Assembly (NCBI RefSeq): GCF_900478135.1
Contig: NZ_LS483470.1
Location: 248,001-312,000, forward strand
Direction: 5' to 3'
Origin: Leminorella richardii
GTDB lineage: Bacteria; Pseudomonadota; Gammaproteobacteria; Enterobacterales; Enterobacteriaceae
Length of the DNA stretch: 64,000 bases
This document shows positions 36,795-45,169 of the stretch, piece by piece. The translations under genes and the position numbers were made by a program. The notes beneath the pieces are model-generated. The model did no database searches, was not told where the DNA came from, and saw nothing but the letters and a program-made list of their open reading frames with translations. The first letter of the stretch is position 1. Every line of letters begins with the position of its first letter.

Positions 36795-36900
36795 ATCCTC
36801 AAATCTTTCCTGAGGCGCACTCTACGGGCGCTTTGCGCAGCGTTTGTGGCTCAGGAAAGTTACCCCATATCATAACAGTCGGTACGTTAGGCTTAAGCCG

Positions 36901-37482
36901 TCAGATGGTGCGGCTTAGCGTATTGACGTCAATAACGTCCATTTCGGCAGCGTTTGCTGCAGCAATGCCGAACGTTGAATCCTCAAAGACAAGGCAGCGC
37001 GCGGCAGGGACGTTCATCTCTTTCGCGCAGAGCAGAAAGGTATCCGGCGCTGGCTTGTGTCGTTTTACCCTGTCGGCAGAAACGACAGTGTGGAACATCG
37101 CCGACAGATTAAATCTATTTAGCAGCACCTCCACCGTTGAACGTTCGCTACCGGTACCGAGCGCAAAAGGTAGCTTTCCACACCACAGCTGTGCAATCTC
37201 CATCGCGGGAAGAAGTCTAACCTCTTCGGTTTTTAGCAGACTGTCGACTCGCACCCTTTTCCGCTCAGCCAGATAAAGCGGATCGGCGTTAACCTCCTTG
37301 AGAGCAAGGATCTTTCTGGCGACTTCCCACGGAGCGGAACCGTTAAATTGAATGAGCTCTTCTTCCGTCACGCTGATGCTTTCATCTGAGAACGTTTCTA
37401 ACCACGCTTTACGGTGCAAAGGCTCAGTATCGAACAGGGTTCCATCCATATCAAAAATGAGCGCTGAGTATTTGGTCAACAT
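36901..37482 (-). CDS. HAD-superfamily sugar phosphatase/phosphoglucomutase-like protein
   Basis: The 193-residue protein has HAD motif I FDMDGTLFDTEP, motif II LGTGS, motif III Lys in KRHKPAPDTF, and motif IV FEDSTFGIAAA. It is similar to the YqaB/BeaE-like sugar phosphatases that dephosphorylate fructose 1-phosphate and related compounds. The start at 37482 is an ATG; an extension to a TTG at 37497 is less likely. It faces the transketolase genes and probably belongs to the island, perhaps removing a toxic phosphorylated intermediate (inference). Confidence 0.85.
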   Translation of the reverse strand: MLTKYSALIFDMDGTLFDTEPLHRKAWLETFSDESISVTEEELIQFNGSAPWEVARKILALKEVNADPLYLAERKRVRVDSLLKTEEVRLLPAMEIAQLWCGKLPFALGTGSERSTVEVLLNRFNLSAMFHTVVSADRVKRHKPAPDTFLLCAKEMNVPAARCLVFEDSTFGIAAANAAEMDVIDVNTLSRTI

Positions 37483-37583
37483 AGTCAATATAGGCAAGGC
37501 CGCGTTATTGAGGGGTAAGACGATACTACTCTCTTAGCACAACAAATTGAATAACAAATCATTTGTGAATTTAAATTCAGGCG

Positions 37584-37625
37584 AGTGCCATCAAATAAGT
37601 ACCGTCAAACAAGTGCCATCAAAGA
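37584..37625. repeat. Three tandem copies of a 14-bp unit
   Basis: Units AGTGCCATCAAATA, AGTACCGTCAAACA and AGTGCCATCAAAGA follow one another in the gap between the HAD gene and the mrcA end, at the right edge of the island. The octamer CCATCAAA is shared with the tandem repeat at 19227-19256. Confidence 0.8.
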
Positions 37626-37678
37626 AAAAATAAAGAGAGAAGAGGGAAGTGAGGCAAAGACGGAGAAATGTTTAATGC

Positions 37679-37708
37679 GCGCTGGGGCAGCAAAATGTGC
37701 CCCAGCGC
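37679..37708 (-). terminator. Hairpin downstream of mrcA
   Basis: An 11-bp perfect stem (GCGCTGGGGCA / TGCCCCAGCGC) with an 8-base loop lies just after the mrcA stop codon. The T-run is weak on the minus strand. Confidence 0.6.
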
Positions 37709-37720
37709 GAGAGTAGACAA

Positions 37721-40336
37721 CTAGAACAGCTCGTGCGAATTACCGCCGCTGTCTGTTACCGTTGTGCCAATTTCGGAGTAGGCGCGGCTAGTTGGTTCAG
37801 TCCCTTTAATAAAGTATTCAGACTTCGTCCTTCCGCTGCTGGGAAGCTGACCCGTGGACATATCGATAGTCACGCTGATAACACCGTTTGGCGCAGGCGT
37901 TTTCTTTATCGGTAATCCGTCGAGGGCAGCTCTCATAAAGTCAATCCAGGCTGGCTGTGCGCTTTGCGCACCGGCTTCGCCACGGCCAAGGCTGCGGCGG
38001 TGATCGTCAAAGCCGATCCAGACAGAGGTGACAGTTGATGGGCCGAAGCCGGAGAACCAGGCGTCTTTCGAGCCGTTGGTTGTACCGGTTTTACCGCCAA
38101 TGTCAGGACGCTTCAGATCTCTTGCCGCTCTCCAGCCGGTGCCGTTCCAGCCACCGCCAGCTTCACCGGCAATATTGCTTTTTAGCGCGTCCTGCATCAG
38201 GAAGGCCAGATCTGAGCTAATAACGTGCGGTGCATAAGGATCGGCTTCGGTTGCCTGAGGCTGACCAAAAGAAGGCGCCTTGAGGTCAATAACCGGAGAT
38301 ATGTCGTTAAGGGCATTTTCTGTCACCTGATCGACTTCTTCCTCGCTCTCTTCTCCAGAGTTAGTGGTTGCCTCAGCGTTTGCGTTAGCTTCCTCTGCGG
38401 CTGCCATTTCCTCTTTATGTTTGCTTAAGTCAATGGTGTTGCTAACCAGCGCTTGAGATTTTTCTGTTGTTCCGTAAACCACCGGGATATTGCAGTCGAA
38501 ACCGCAGGCGACTTTAGGATGCGCTTCAAACAGCAGCTTGCCGTCGTCTGTTTCAATCTTGGCAATAAAGTAAGGATCAATCAGGTATCCGCCGTTGGCG
38601 AAGACTGCATATCCGCGAGCCAGCTGCAGTGGCGTGAAAGACGCTGCGCCCAGAGCCAGAGACTCGGTGCGAGAGATGTTCTGCGCCGGGAAGCCAAACC
38701 GCTGCAAATAGTCCGCCGTGTAGTCAACGCCGATGGCGCGCATCACGCGAACAATCATTACGTTCTTGGACAGGCCTAGCCCTACGCGTAAGCGAAGAGG
38801 GCCGTCATAGCGCGGCGGTGAGTTTTTCGGTGACCAAATCTTGCCGCCGCCAACCGGCATGCTGATCGGCAAGTCGGTTAAAATGGTGGACAGCGTCATG
38901 CCGCGATCCAGTGCTGCCGCGTAGACGAATGGCTTAATGTTTGAGCCGACCTGGCGAATGGACTGGGTAACGCGGTTGAACTTGCTCTGGTTAAAGTCAA
39001 AGCCGCCGACGACTGCTTTTACCGCACCGTTATGAGGATCTAATGAAACCAGTGCAGAGTTGACGCTTGGCACCTGTGCCAGCACCCAGTTGTCTTTGCT
39101 CTTGCGGATCCAGATTTGCTGACCGACCTGAACGGCGTCAGTCACTTTACGCGGGCTGGCTCCCATAGCGCGATCGTTAATAAACGGACGCGCCCAACGC
39201 ATGCCGGAGAAAGGAACTGCCTGTGTTTCTCCGTTAGCGAGCATAACGATAGCCTGTTGGGCTTCCGTTTGAGTCACGACAGCAGCGGTTAGCGGGCCGT
39301 AGTTGGGCAGCTTTTTCAGTGCGGCAACGATCCGATCTTTTTCCCAAGCCGTTTCGTTTGCCTTCCAGAGAACCTCAGCCGGGCCGCGGTAGCCGTGGCG
39401 CATGTCATACTGGATGATGTTGTTGCGCAGGGCGTCAGTCGCGGTCGTCTGTAAAACGCGGGTAACCGTCGTGTACACCTTGTAACCGTCGGTATAGGCG
39501 TTTTCACCGTACTTATCGAACATCTCTTGGCGCACCATCTCTGCCAGATAGGGCGCCGAGAAGGCGATTTCCGGCTCGTGATAGTTGGCGACCAGCGGCG
39601 CATTTTTCGCTTCGCTGTATTCCTGCTGAGTAATGTATTTCTCTTCCAGCATCCGGAACAGTACTGTGTTGCGGCGCATCAACGCTTTGTCAGGGTAGTT
39701 GATAGGGTTGTAGCTGGAAGGTGCCTTTGGTAGACCCGCCAGCATAGCCATTTCACTGAGCGTCAGCTGGTTCACGTCTTTACCAAAGTAAACCTGAGCC
39801 GCAGCGCCAACGCCATAGGCCCGTGAACCCAAATAGATTTTATTCAGATACAGTTCAAGAATTTCGTCTTTTGTCAGAGAGCGTTCGATACGAATGGCCA
39901 GAAATGCCTCTTTCGCCTTTCGAATCACGGTTTTTTCCGGACTGAGGAAGAAGTTTCTTGCCAACTGCTGAGTAATGGTACTCGCGCCCTGCTGAGCAGA
40001 ACCTGCGCCGAGAGCTACCACGACAGCGCGAGCGATACCGATGGGATCCAGCCCGTGGTGCTCATAGAAGCGGCTGTCTTCGGTCGCCAGAAACGCGTGC
40101 AGGAGCTGCGGTGGCATTTGTTTAAGCGTTAACGGGATACGGCGCTTTTCACCGAATTGAGCAATCAAATCTCCCTCTGCGCTGAATACCTGCATGGGCG
40201 TCTGCAGGCGAACCTCTTTTAACGTTGAGACGTCCGGTAACTCGGGCTCAAGGTATTTATAGAGGCCAAAAATCGCGCCAATTCCCAAAAAAAAGCAACA
40301 GATTGCAATGATGAAAAGATACTTTACGAACTTCAC
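37721..40336 (-). CDS. mrcA: Penicillin-binding protein 1A
   Basis: This bifunctional peptidoglycan synthase of the inner membrane has 871 residues (E. coli 850). A membrane anchor spans residues ~5-28. The glycosyltransferase domain (~55-230) has ATEDSRFYEHHGLDPIG with the catalytic Glu and GASTITQQLARN. An OB-like insertion follows, then the transpeptidase domain with the SxxK serine in RQVGSNIKPF and the KTG box in GGKTGTTNGSKDAWF. A Glu/Ala-rich insert (EEMAAAEEANANAEATTNS) near residue 640 accounts for part of the extra length. It is divergent from hofM, as in E. coli. Confidence 0.96.
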   Translation of the reverse strand: MKFVKYLFIIAICCFFLGIGAIFGLYKYLEPELPDVSTLKEVRLQTPMQVFSAEGDLIAQFGEKRRIPLTLKQMPPQLLHAFLATEDSRFYEHHGLDPIGIARAVVVALGAGSAQQGASTITQQLARNFFLSPEKTVIRKAKEAFLAIRIERSLTKDEILELYLNKIYLGSRAYGVGAAAQVYFGKDVNQLTLSEMAMLAGLPKAPSSYNPINYPDKALMRRNTVLFRMLEEKYITQQEYSEAKNAPLVANYHEPEIAFSAPYLAEMVRQEMFDKYGENAYTDGYKVYTTVTRVLQTTATDALRNNIIQYDMRHGYRGPAEVLWKANETAWEKDRIVAALKKLPNYGPLTAAVVTQTEAQQAIVMLANGETQAVPFSGMRWARPFINDRAMGASPRKVTDAVQVGQQIWIRKSKDNWVLAQVPSVNSALVSLDPHNGAVKAVVGGFDFNQSKFNRVTQSIRQVGSNIKPFVYAAALDRGMTLSTILTDLPISMPVGGGKIWSPKNSPPRYDGPLRLRVGLGLSKNVMIVRVMRAIGVDYTADYLQRFGFPAQNISRTESLALGAASFTPLQLARGYAVFANGGYLIDPYFIAKIETDDGKLLFEAHPKVACGFDCNIPVVYGTTEKSQALVSNTIDLSKHKEEMAAAEEANANAEATTNSGEESEEEVDQVTENALNDISPVIDLKAPSFGQPQATEADPYAPHVISSDLAFLMQDALKSNIAGEAGGGWNGTGWRAARDLKRPDIGGKTGTTNGSKDAWFSGFGPSTVTSVWIGFDDHRRSLGRGEAGAQSAQPAWIDFMRAALDGLPIKKTPAPNGVISVTIDMSTGQLPSSGRTKSEYFIKGTEPTSRAYSEIGTTVTDSGGNSHELF

Positions 40337-40643
40337 CTGATAATTCCCATAACGATGGCGTTGAGCGGTTTATAAACAATCGCCGGATAGTATAAAGCCA
40401 ATGAGACGCTGTGGATATGTTCTTTTATTAAGATGAAGTGACGGTGAAGTATCAGGCTGTACTCCCACGCTATTTGTCTGTCTTGCCTGCGACCATTTTG
40501 GATCGAGAGACGGCGAGAGCGGAGATAAGAGGTCATTTTAGTTGGTCATCCCAGTAAACGAACGGCAGCGGTCGTTTACGTTTGGCGCGGCGTCGAGATC
40601 GCAAAGAAATCGGAATACAGCTGAATAAGGGAGTGTAAGAGTG
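40337..40643. other. Divergent promoter region between mrcA and hofM
   Basis: 307 bases with no gene. A perfect 8-bp inverted repeat (GTAAACGA / TCGTTTAC, 40554-40579, 10-base spacer) lies about 65 bases before hofM and is a candidate operator or leader hairpin. Confidence 0.55.
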
Positions 40644-41519
40644 ATGGCCGTTTGGCAAATAGGTATCGACATTCACGCCATGGGGTTTTACGCCGTGGCT
40701 CTGTGCTACCAGCGCTATGGCTGGCAAATGAGAGGCTGGTACCAGTGGCGCTCCGCACCTGCCGAAAGTAAAACGTCTGCGGTGGCTTCAGGTATGTTGT
40801 TGTCGCCCCCCGTGCTTGAGGCTTTAAGAGTGTGGCGTCGTCAATTGCCCGAGCGGGTCTCTTTTCGCGTGGCGCTGCCCGCAGACGCTGTCTTGCAGCA
40901 AACTTTGCCGCTGCCGGAGACTGTTGATACCCCCGCTGCCCGGCAGTGGCTGATTGAAGATGCCGTCACTCGGCTGTTTCCTCTCTCGGCTAAGGAGTTG
41001 GCAGTGGACTATCGGGTTGTCTCTCGCCCTTCAGAAGATAATGCAGCAAGCGCTCATGCTGTTGTCAGCGCCGCCCGGCGCAGTGAAATGGCATCTTTTT
41101 TATCTGCTCTGTCGCAGGTTGGAATTGTGCCGGATGCTGTGGAAGCGGCTCCCTGCGTTTTGCGTTCTATGGCGATGTTGGCCGGTGTGAACCGGGACTC
41201 GCTGCTGCTTCACCGTGGGAATGGGCGGCTGATGTGGGTATCCCCTCTCAGTGACGCGTTCCGCTATCAGCAGCTGCAGGACGACCCAGATACGCCAACC
41301 AGCGCTCTTTGGCAGGCGCAGGAAGCCTATCGGCGGCTAAGTGGGTGCACTGAACGAGGTATGCTTCTTAGCGGGGAGGTTGAGGCATCAGCACCACTGA
41401 GTGATGCCGCGCTGTGGTCGCCCTTGGTGGCTGTCCATCAGGCGCATCCGCCGCTGCCTCTGGAGCCTCATCGGTTTGTGTTGGCCTGCGGGCTGGCGAT
41501 GCGTGAGGACGACCGATGA
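40644..41519 (+). CDS. hofM: HofM/PilM-like protein of the DNA-uptake pilus system
   Basis: The 291-residue protein is PilM-like in position and pattern (IGIDIHAMGFYAVAL at the start; an actin-like fold is expected), but similarity is low, as usual for this gene. It is the first gene of hofMNOPQ, the enterobacterial counterpart of pilMNOPQ/comABCDE that aligns the inner-membrane platform with the secretin. In E. coli the set is needed to use DNA as a nutrient. A GTG at 40641 is an alternative start. The stop overlaps hofN by four bases. Confidence 0.88.
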   Translation: MAVWQIGIDIHAMGFYAVALCYQRYGWQMRGWYQWRSAPAESKTSAVASGMLLSPPVLEALRVWRRQLPERVSFRVALPADAVLQQTLPLPETVDTPAARQWLIEDAVTRLFPLSAKELAVDYRVVSRPSEDNAASAHAVVSAARRSEMASFLSALSQVGIVPDAVEAAPCVLRSMAMLAGVNRDSLLLHRGNGRLMWVSPLSDAFRYQQLQDDPDTPTSALWQAQEAYRRLSGCTERGMLLSGEVEASAPLSDAALWSPLVAVHQAHPPLPLEPHRFVLACGLAMREDDR

Positions 41520-42061
41520 CGCTACAGGTGAACTTTCTCCCCTGGCGAGCACAAAAAAGAAAGCGGGCGATAAGGCGGCTTCTAGGGATCGCTATCGGCT
41601 ATGTGCTTTGTTCCGTTGCGGGCGTTGTCTTGGCGTATGGCCTAGAGCAGAACGACTATCGCAAGAGTGAGCGCGTATTGCAGGCGCTTGAGGCCGCAGA
41701 CGCGGTGATACAGGCCTATATAGCAAAGGGCATCGCGCTGCAAAAAACGCTGGACGATCTGAATGCCAAGGTGGCGCATCTTGAACGCTATCAACAAGCG
41801 GCGGCTGACGTATCAAACTGGCTTTTTGCACTTGAAACCGCACTGCCTGAGGCGCTTTGGCTACGAAGAGTGAGCTTCCAAAACGAGGCGCTTACTGTTT
41901 ACGGGCAGGGATGGGTAGAAGGGGACGTGGTCGACTTCTTGTCCCGTATTGAGGCGTCGCTTCCGAGTTGGCGATTTAGGCTGGGAGAAGTCGCTTCGGT
42001 TCCCGGTGGCGGGCAGGTTGCTTTCATCCTTGAGGGTAAAAGGCGCGAGGTGCGGCAGTAA
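41516..42061 (+). CDS. hofN: HofN/PilN-like inner-membrane protein
   Basis: The 181-residue protein has a short cytosolic N-terminus (VNFLPWRAQKRKR, the PilN motif that contacts PilM), one membrane helix (residues ~22-42), a periplasmic coiled coil and a ferredoxin-like domain. It is translationally coupled to hofM and hofO by overlapping start and stop codons. Confidence 0.88.
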   Translation: MTLQVNFLPWRAQKRKRAIRRLLGIAIGYVLCSVAGVVLAYGLEQNDYRKSERVLQALEAADAVIQAYIAKGIALQKTLDDLNAKVAHLERYQQAAADVSNWLFALETALPEALWLRRVSFQNEALTVYGQGWVEGDVVDFLSRIEASLPSWRFRLGEVASVPGGGQVAFILEGKRREVRQ

Positions 42062-42615
42062 TGAAGTGGGGAAACGACATCGACTGGCGCGATTTGATTA
42101 CGGCACCAGAGTGGGTACAGCACAGTGCGGCTTTGACCGTAGCATTACTGACAGCCGCCGTTAGTATTTATGCTTTTTTATTTCCCCTACAGGAACGACA
42201 GGCGCTTTTGGAAGCGTCACTGTCTGAGGCAAAAACGCGCTATGTCGCACGGCTCCAGCGTCTGGGAGAGCTACCGGCTCTGAGCCTGATTGAGGCGAAT
42301 ATAGCCAGTGGAATATTACGCCTGCGTGAATACGATTCGCTGGCATCAGGTGCCCAAAGCCTGATTGCGGCAGCTCACCGCAGCGAGTGCCGGGTCATTG
42401 ATATCAAGCATCTTGCCGATGAGGCGATACCACCCTTTCAGTCACAGCGCTGGCAGATCCGCCTGAGGGGGAATTACTTTCAGCTGTTTAACTTTATTCA
42501 GCACTTAGGGAAGGGCAGCGCGATAGCCATTGACCAACTGACAATGGAAGAGAGTGACGGCCTGACGCTGATGCTGACGGTGGAGCAATACAGGTTAGGG
42601 GAGGAAGTTGAATGA
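42061..42615 (+). CDS. hofO: HofO/PilO-like inner-membrane protein
   Basis: The 184-residue protein has one membrane helix (residues ~22-42), a coiled-coil stretch and a periplasmic domain ending in a beta-rich segment (WQIRLRGNYFQLFNFIQHLGKG), the PilO pattern. It pairs with HofN. Its first base is the last base of the hofN stop codon. Confidence 0.86.
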   Translation: MKWGNDIDWRDLITAPEWVQHSAALTVALLTAAVSIYAFLFPLQERQALLEASLSEAKTRYVARLQRLGELPALSLIEANIASGILRLREYDSLASGAQSLIAAAHRSECRVIDIKHLADEAIPPFQSQRWQIRLRGNYFQLFNFIQHLGKGSAIAIDQLTMEESDGLTLMLTVEQYRLGEEVE

Positions 42616-42983
42616 CGATGGGGCGTTTTACGTACCGCATCGCGCCTCTTTTTCTGCTGTGCCTGCCGTTTTTGGGGCAATCCGAGCGTCAGGATCCTTT
42701 CCAAGTGGAAGAGTCACAGCGCTGTCAGGCTCAGGTGAAGAAAGAGGCGAATGCGCTTTTAACGTGGCGCCTTGCTGGCGTGATCCGCAGTGGTGAAACG
42801 GAGCTGGGCTGGGTTCAGGTACCGGAGGGGGCTTGGCTAGCCTTGAATGGGCGAGCGCCACTGCCGCTAACTTACTGGCAGCTGAGGCGGGTTGCTGATG
42901 GAACGGCACAGTTTTTGGCCGATCCCTCGCTAAGAAGCCGCTGTCGGCCAAACGCATTGATTGAAATTATATTAGGGAAATAG
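42612..42983 (+). CDS. hofP: HofP/PilP-like protein
   Basis: The 123-residue protein has an N-terminal hydrophobic export signal (APLFLLCLPFLG) followed by the PilP-like sequence DPFQVEESQRC near residue 28 and a small beta domain. PilP proteins link the PilNO platform to the secretin in the periplasm. It overlaps hofO by four bases and precedes hofQ by three. Confidence 0.82.
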   Translation: MTMGRFTYRIAPLFLLCLPFLGQSERQDPFQVEESQRCQAQVKKEANALLTWRLAGVIRSGETELGWVQVPEGAWLALNGRAPLPLTYWQLRRVADGTAQFLADPSLRSRCRPNALIEIILGK

Positions 42984-42986
42984 CTT

Positions 42987-44297
42987 ATGCCGGGATGGAT
43001 ATCGATAACACTCAGAATGCTGTTTACCGCTGTGCTCTTGTCGACTGTCAGCGTCGTATTTGCCGGCAGCCCTAGTGTGGTGAGCGGGGAGCCAGATGAG
43101 AGCCCGCCGGTGTCTTTAACGTTTCAGGATGCCCCAGTCAGCGCAGTTTTGCAGGCGCTGGCAGACGTGCGGCGAATGAATTTGGTGGTAGCGGATGGCG
43201 TAAACGGGAAAATCAGCCTGCGTCTGGAAGAGGTTCCCTGGGAGCAGGCGATGCAGATTGTGCTTAACGCCGGAAGCCTTGAGGCCGAAAGAGAGGGGAA
43301 CGTTATCAGCGTGTTTCCTCGTCGCCTTGAACTGCCAGAGGACGTACTGCTTCCTCCCCCTGTACTGACTACCTTTAGCTATCGCGTTCGCCACGCGGAT
43401 GCTGCCGAACTGGCAAAAGTGCTTAACAGTCAGCGCGGTGTTGGGCTGTCTGACGGCGGCAGCGCCGTTGCAGACGGCAGAAGTAATGCGCTGCTGATAA
43501 GAACTGAGGAGAGTACGGTTCCTGCCGTTAAGGTTTTGCTTGATGAGATTGATGTGCCACAGCCACAGGTTTTATTAACAGCGCATATTGTCACCATTAG
43601 CAGTGAAAAATTAGACGAGCTGGGCGTGAAGTGGGGATGGGGGGAAACCGGTCTTGCGGACGGAGCAGGAGTTGCCAGTCGGTTTAATATCAATTTGCCT
43701 GTAGCCACACCCGCTGCGCAGATAGGATTTCAACTGGCCAGAATTGACGGGCGGCTTCTTGGGTTGGAGCTTTCTGCATTAGAAGCGGAAAACAGTGTGG
43801 AGATCATTGCCAGCCCCCGTTTAATGACGATGAGCCAGCAGCCCGCGAGCATCAAGCAGGGAACTGAAATTCCGTATGAGGTTTCCAGCGGTTCAAGCGG
43901 GGCAACGTCGATAGAGTTTAAACAGGCGGTGCTGGGGCTCGAGGTTACGCCGCGCATTTTCTCTGACGAGCGGCTGGAGCTCGATTTGCAAATAAGTCAA
44001 AACGTGCCGGGGAAGGCGTTGAAAAAAGGCGACGGTGGTGAGGTGTTGACGATTGATACGCAGGAAGTCAAAACGCGGGTTATCGTAGCGAACGGAGAAA
44101 CGATAGCTCTAGGAGGCATCTTTCAACGCAGCCGGATTTCAAGCAGAGAGCAGGTTCCTCTTTTAGGCGATACCCCAGTGCTGGGTCGGCTGTTTCAGCG
44201 AGACTCTGAGAAGCATGTGCGGCGTGAACTGGTGGTATTTATTACGCCAACAATTGTGAATTCGCGGCCGCTTGAGGCGACAAATAGTACGGAATAA
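42987..44297 (+). CDS. hofQ: HofQ/PilQ-family DNA-uptake secretin
   Basis: The 436-residue outer-membrane secretin has a signal peptide (residues ~1-27), an STN/N0-type domain (VSLTFQDAPVSAVLQALADVRRMNLVV), one N1 domain, and the secretin beta-barrel domain from about residue 225 (IIASPRLMTMSQQPASIKQGTEIPY, LGLEVTPRI, LGDTPVLGRLF). It would form the outer-membrane pore for DNA or pilus passage. It is the last gene of hofMNOPQ. Confidence 0.94.
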   Translation: MPGWISITLRMLFTAVLLSTVSVVFAGSPSVVSGEPDESPPVSLTFQDAPVSAVLQALADVRRMNLVVADGVNGKISLRLEEVPWEQAMQIVLNAGSLEAEREGNVISVFPRRLELPEDVLLPPPVLTTFSYRVRHADAAELAKVLNSQRGVGLSDGGSAVADGRSNALLIRTEESTVPAVKVLLDEIDVPQPQVLLTAHIVTISSEKLDELGVKWGWGETGLADGAGVASRFNINLPVATPAAQIGFQLARIDGRLLGLELSALEAENSVEIIASPRLMTMSQQPASIKQGTEIPYEVSSGSSGATSIEFKQAVLGLEVTPRIFSDERLELDLQISQNVPGKALKKGDGGEVLTIDTQEVKTRVIVANGETIALGGIFQRSRISSREQVPLLGDTPVLGRLFQRDSEKHVRRELVVFITPTIVNSRPLEATNSTE

Positions 44298-44595
44298 AAA
44301 TAAACAAAAATGAACGCCGATTTGACGATAGCCACTATTTGGCTTACAAGGGTCTCTCTGAAACCCTGAAATGAAAGCGTAAAAAACGCAATTGCGGTGA
44401 TTTTCTTAAAGTTCTGCTCGATGAATTAAGCGAGCTGGAGCCAAACCGCCTATTGCCAACCATCTGCAGTGTTGAGATAATTTCCAGTCTGATCTCACAC
44501 ATATTGCTCATGAGGTTTCAGGTGAACTCCCGCGGCGACGGCGCGTTGCTGGGCGGGGTGTCATTAACGAATTATCTTTAGTAATACCAAAAAAC
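44298..44595. other. Intergenic region between hofQ and aroK
   Basis: 298 bases with no gene recognised on either strand. It contains the promoter and leader region of the aroK-led superoperon. The last 25 bases before aroK are AT-rich with no strong ribosome site. Confidence 0.5.
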
Positions 44596-45114
44596 ATGGC
44601 AGAGAAACGCAATATCTTTCTGATTGGTCCAATGGGGGCTGGAAAAAGCACTATTGGCCGTCAGCTGGCTCAACAGCTTAATATGGAGTTTGTGGACTCC
44701 GATCACGAGATTGAACGCCGTACTGGAGCTGATATAGCCTGGGTATTCGATGTGGAAGGCGAAGAAGGGTTTCGCGATCGTGAAGAAAAAGTGATTAACG
44801 AACTGACCGAAAAGCAGGGCATCGTGCTTGCGACCGGCGGTGGCTCTGTGAAGTCCAAAGAGACCCGCAATCGTCTGTCTGCCCGCGGTATCGTTGTCTA
44901 TCTTGAAACCAACATTGAAAAGCAGCTGGCCCGCACCCAGCGCGATAAGAAGCGTCCGCTGCTTCAGGTTGATACGCCTAGAGACGTGCTGGAAACTCTG
45001 GCAAAAGAGCGCAATCCTCTTTATGAAGAGATTGCCGATGTCACGATTCATACCGACGATCAAAGCGCAAAGGTTGTTGCAAACCAAATCATTCAGCTTA
45101 TTGAGAATCGCTGA
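44596..45114 (+). CDS. aroK: Shikimate kinase I
   Basis: AroK phosphorylates shikimate at O3 with ATP in the pathway to chorismate. The 172-residue protein (E. coli 173) has the P-loop GPMGAGKSTIGR, the substrate-binding DSDHEIERR and GGGSVKS segments, and a lid with R residues (DKKRPLLQ). It is the first gene of the aroK-aroB-damX-dam-rpe-gph-trpS superoperon, all conserved in order here. Confidence 0.97.
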   Translation: MAEKRNIFLIGPMGAGKSTIGRQLAQQLNMEFVDSDHEIERRTGADIAWVFDVEGEEGFRDREEKVINELTEKQGIVLATGGGSVKSKETRNRLSARGIVVYLETNIEKQLARTQRDKKRPLLQVDTPRDVLETLAKERNPLYEEIADVTIHTDDQSAKVVANQIIQLIENR

Positions 45115-45169
45115 TTTTACTGACAAATCAGCGGGTCTTAATCTAACCCTATAGACAAAAAGGCGGACG

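Noticed and set aside
25741..37482. Assignment of the island as a D-apiose pathway
   Set aside because: Split transketolase and FGGY kinase fit, but no apiose isomerase is present and two SDRs are unexplained. Kept only as a comparison.
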